DNA of 8,215 nucleotides, taken from NCBI GenBank assembly GCA_035507915.1, contig DATJNS010000224.1, forward strand, positions 1-8,215, given 5' to 3'. The notes under the pieces were generated by a model. That model saw only the letters and a program-made list of their open reading frames with translations, ran no database searches and was not told the origin of the DNA. The translations under genes and the position numbers were made by a program. Source of the stretch: JACQAI01 sp035507915 (GTDB lineage: Bacteria > Pseudomonadota > Alphaproteobacteria > Elsterales > Elsteraceae). This document shows, piece by piece, positions 5,401 to 8,215 of this stretch (position 1 is its first letter; every line of letters starts with the position of its first letter).

Positions 5401-8215
5401 TCAGTTGATGGCGCTGAGGGCGGAGTTCTTCAGCTTCTCGCGGTAGCCGGCCATGAACTGCTGGAACTCCTGCAGCTCGGCGAAGCGCGCCGACAGCGCC
5501 TTGTCGGAAACCGCGCCGCCCTCCGTGATGCTGGTCACCAGGCCGAACGCATCCTTGGTCGCACCGACGTTCATCTTGTCGCCGAAGCGCTCGCGCACCG
5601 AGCGCAGGCCCTCGGCGTCGCCGGCCAGCGCGTAGGCGATCGCCAGATTGAGGACCTGGCGGCGCCGCGGCGCGTCGAACACGCCCTCGGCCGGATCGCC
5701 GACCAGCCGGTCGAGCACCTGCGCGGCCTGGCCCCAGTTCTGCGAGCGCACGTCGATCTCGGCGCGCAGCTGGTCGGCATCGCGGCCGGTATCGCCGTCG
5801 AGCAGCGCGAGCGCGCCCTTCGCGTCGCCGGTCTCCGACAGCGCGCGCGCCTTCAGGTGACGCCGCTCGGCGATGAGCTCGGGCGGGAGGCTCGGCACCT
5901 CGGTCTCGTCGATCGCGGTGATCGCCGCCTGCGGCTTGCGGTCGAGCAGCTCGACGACGGCGAGCCGCGCGCCGACGCGCGCCTTGTCGGCGCCCGCCAG
6001 GCGGTTCTTGATCTGGTAGTCGAGCAGCTCGCCGGCGCGGTCGAGCAGGTCCATCGCGACCAGCCGGTCGGCCAGGTTCTGGATCATCGTGTCGCCGCGC
6101 TTGCCGGGCGGCGTCAGGTCGCGGAAGTCGTCGTAGAGCGACAGCGCGGTCAGCGGCGGCAGCTTGCGCTCGGCGTTGGCGTCGTAGAGATCGGCGAACG
6201 CGTCGGTCATGCGCGCGCGGATCGCCGCGTTGTCAGGATCGTCGGGGAAGTGCGTCACTGCCTCGCGCAGGCGCGTGAGTCCGCTGCGCACGTCGCCGTA
6301 CTGGATCTCGAGCTCGCCCAGGCGCTTGAGCAGCTTGTACTCGAGCTCGTCGCCGCTCCACACGAAGCGCACGCGGTCGAGCCGCTCGATCGCCTCCTGC
6401 GGCGTGATGGCGTTGTCGGCGAGCAGCTGGTCGACCAGGAGATACTCGCCGTGCGCGCGCGACCATTGATCGTTGGCGCTCGCCAGCCGCTGCAGGATCG
6501 GCAATGCGCCCTTGCGGTCGTCGCTGGCGATCAGCGCGCGGGCGCGCAGATAGTCGGCCTGGGCGCGCACGTGCTCCGGCACCCTGCCGCGCAGGAGGTC
6601 GTCGAGCAGGTCCTTCACGCGCCCGCTGTCGCCGGCGTTGAGCGCCGCCTCGGCGGCGAGCAGCAGCAGCTTCTGGCGGATCTCGGGCGGGTACTGGATC
6701 GGCAGCCGGCCGGCGCGCCGGAACAGCTGGTCGGCGTCCGCCCACTCGCTGCGCAGCGCCGCCGCGCCGGCGCGCCACGCCAGCACCGCCGGCTCGTTGG
6801 CGATCTGCGGATCGCCGAGATCGGTCTTGGCCGCGGCGCCGTCGTCGAGCATCACGCGCGCCGCGCCGCGCAACGCCTTGAGCGCCGGATCGGCGGCGTA
6901 GCGCGGGCCGTCGCTCGCCAGCACGTTGAGCTCGCCGATCGCGTCGGCCGCGTGATCGCGCGCCAGGAAGAACTGCGCGAGCTCGAACCGCACCGCCGGA
7001 CGCTGGCCCGGCTCGGCATCGGCGACCGCGCGCACCAAGCGCTGGCGGGTCTCGTTGAAGTCGACGTCGCTGCCGAGCCACCGCGAGAAGCTGAGCGCGG
7101 TGCGTGCGCCGGCGTCGACGCGCGCCGCCGGCGAGGCCGCCGCCGGCGCCGCCACGAGGCTGCTGCCGGCGCCCACGACGATGTTGTTGCCGACCTGCCG
7201 CACGCTGATGCCGTCGGCGCGCGGCACCACGACCAGGCCCTGGTTGCTCGGCAGGATGTCGAACTGGGTGAACTGGCGCCCGCTCTCGACGCCGAGCCCG
7301 GGATTGCGCACCGGCACCACGCGCATCGGCTCGCCGCGCTCGGGATCGGTCAAGGACAGCAGGCTCTCGGTGCCCGACATCGCGACCGCGACGCGCGGCC
7401 CGTCGGCGGTCGCGGCCTCGACCGTGACGGCGGCGACGCTCTGCGGCCGCCGCGCTTCGTTGCGCAGCAGCACGGTCCAGCCGTCCTTGTCGCGCAGCGG
7501 CTGGGGATTGAGATGGACCGGCACGCTGAAGCGCAGGCCGGAGCCGCCGTTCACCTCGAGCACCTCGGGGAGCGCCATGCGATCGACCGGCTGCTTCTTG
7601 CCGCCGCTCGGCGCGAAGGCCGACAGATCGAAGCGCGCGGGCTTGTCGAACAGCACGTAGGTCGAGCCGCCGCGCGCGAACACCGCCGCCGCCGGCGCCT
7701 GATGCCAGACGAAATGAATGCGCCCAGCGCCGTACGTCACCGGCACCGGCGGTCCCTGCTCGACCGGCGGCGCCGGCTTGACCTCGGGCGGCCGAACCTC
7801 GGGCGTCTGGGCGAGCGCCGGCGGCGCGATGGCGAGCGACGCGTGCGCGGGCTCGCTCGGCGCGCTCGCGGCCGGCGGCGTCGCGGCCGCCGTGTTGGCG
7901 GCGACCGGCGGGGCCGCAGCCGGACTCGGCGCCGGCGCACCGGGCTGCGGCGCCGCGGCGATGGCGATCGGAGCCCCCTGCGCGGGCGCGGCCGGCATCG
8001 ACGCGCCGGATGCGGCGGCAACCGGTGTCGGCACGGCAGCAGCGGCAGCCGGCGAGACGCCTGGCGGCATCGGACCCGCCGCGGGCGCGGCGTCGGGCGG
8101 CGCGAGCACGTCGAGCACGACGGCGAGGCCGCTGCGGAAGTGGCGCACCTCGGCGGTGCGCGGGATCGCGAAGCTGATGCCGGCGCCGTTGTCGATCACC
8201 TCGGGCTGCGCCACC
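5401..8215 (-). CDS. Large TPR-like protein with beta-rich N-terminal part (5' end beyond window)
   Basis: At least 937 residues are visible. A GTG lies at the very edge (8214), but the open frame continues off the window and the first residues already look like the middle of a domain, so the true start is probably outside. Numbering from that GTG: residues 1-40 are a beta-rich segment. Residues about 41-158 are a low-complexity Ala/Pro linker. Residues about 160-350 are beta-rich with two similar-looking units (GRIHFVWHQAPAAAVFARGG, then EVLEVNGGSGLRFSVPVHL). Residues about 385-937 are almost all helical, with degenerate TPR-type helix pairs such as AQADYLRARALIASDDRKGA and LIAERRHLKARALSETGDAK. 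No catalytic motif was seen. The architecture suggests an envelope scaffold or assembly protein, though no signal peptide is visible because the start is missing. It converges on fliP, so it is not in the fliOP operon. Any flagellar role is inferred only from proximity. Confidence 0.85.
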   Translation of the reverse strand, partial: VAQPEVIDNGAGISFAIPRTAEVRHFRSGLAVVLDVLAPPDAAPAAGPMPPGVSPAAAAAVPTPVAAASGASMPAAPAQGAPIAIAAAPQPGAPAPSPAAAPPVAANTAAATPPAASAPSEPAHASLAIAPPALAQTPEVRPPEVKPAPPVEQGPPVPVTYGAGRIHFVWHQAPAAAVFARGGSTYVLFDKPARFDLSAFAPSGGKKQPVDRMALPEVLEVNGGSGLRFSVPVHLNPQPLRDKDGWTVLLRNEARRPQSVAAVTVEAATADGPRVAVAMSGTESLLSLTDPERGEPMRVVPVRNPGLGVESGRQFTQFDILPSNQGLVVVPRADGISVRQVGNNIVVGAGSSLVAAPAAASPAARVDAGARTALSFSRWLGSDVDFNETRQRLVRAVADAEPGQRPAVRFELAQFFLARDHAADAIGELNVLASDGPRYAADPALKALRGAARVMLDDGAAAKTDLGDPQIANEPAVLAWRAGAAALRSEWADADQLFRRAGRLPIQYPPEIRQKLLLLAAEAALNAGDSGRVKDLLDDLLRGRVPEHVRAQADYLRARALIASDDRKGALPILQRLASANDQWSRAHGEYLLVDQLLADNAITPQEAIERLDRVRFVWSGDELEYKLLKRLGELEIQYGDVRSGLTRLREAVTHFPDDPDNAAIRARMTDAFADLYDANAERKLPPLTALSLYDDFRDLTPPGKRGDTMIQNLADRLVAMDLLDRAGELLDYQIKNRLAGADKARVGARLAVVELLDRKPQAAITAIDETEVPSLPPELIAERRHLKARALSETGDAKGALALLDGDTGRDADQLRAEIDVRSQNWGQAAQVLDRLVGDPAEGVFDAPRRRQVLNLAIAYALAGDAEGLRSVRERFGDKMNVGATKDAFGLVTSITEGGAVSDKALSARFAELQEFQQFMAGYREKLKNSALSAIN

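Noticed and set aside
6233..7081. A long Arg/Ala-rich frame on the minus strand inside the TPR-like gene
   Set aside because: It is a shifted frame of the same strand, with the Arg-rich composition typical of out-of-frame high-GC sequence.
7760..8100. Repeat-like GC-rich stretch at the right end
   Set aside because: It is low-complexity coding sequence for the Ala/Pro linker of the TPR-like protein, with no regular DNA repeat unit.

Overview
The window is part of a chromosomal flagellar gene cluster from a high-GC bacterium, most likely an alphaproteobacterium of the Rhodospirillales type. This placement rests on the protein sequences, the gene order flgB-flgC-fliE-fliQ-fliR-flhB, a separate FlhB C-domain-like gene upstream of fliO-fliP, and CtrA-like boxes in the only promoter region visible. 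The genus cannot be fixed from this sequence. Coding density is high, no intergenic gap exceeds about 185 bp, and there is no sign of a mobile element, CRISPR array, tRNA or rRNA.

Left block, minus strand, read right to left from 3334 to 1: flgB and flgC (proximal rod), fliE (junction between MS ring and rod), fliQ and fliR (export-gate core), and flhB (export switch protein, cut by the left window edge about 40 residues before its expected end). Gaps are short (6 to 86 bp), and the fliR ribosome-binding site overlaps the fliQ stop codon, so this looks like one operon.

Centre, 3335-3516: a divergent, relatively AT-rich intergenic region with two sequences close to the CtrA consensus TTAA-N7-TTAAC, about 35 bp apart. 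It probably drives both operons.

Right block, plus strand, 3517-5314: a stand-alone FlhB C-terminal-domain-like protein whose cleavage motif is altered, an uncharacterised helical 123-residue protein translationally coupled to it by an ATGA overlap, then fliO and fliP. Together the two blocks encode FliP, FliQ, FliR, FlhB and FliO of the flagellar type III export apparatus (FlhA is not in view) plus the rod base through which substrates leave.

Far right, minus strand, 8215-5401: a very large protein with beta-rich segments, a long Pro/Ala linker and a long helical TPR-like C-terminal half. It converges on fliP and runs off the right edge. Two hairpins lie between the convergent ends. The window is mostly an ordinary flagellar locus. 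The less-described parts are the FlhB-like paralog, its coupled small partner, the large TPR-like protein and the candidate CtrA control region.
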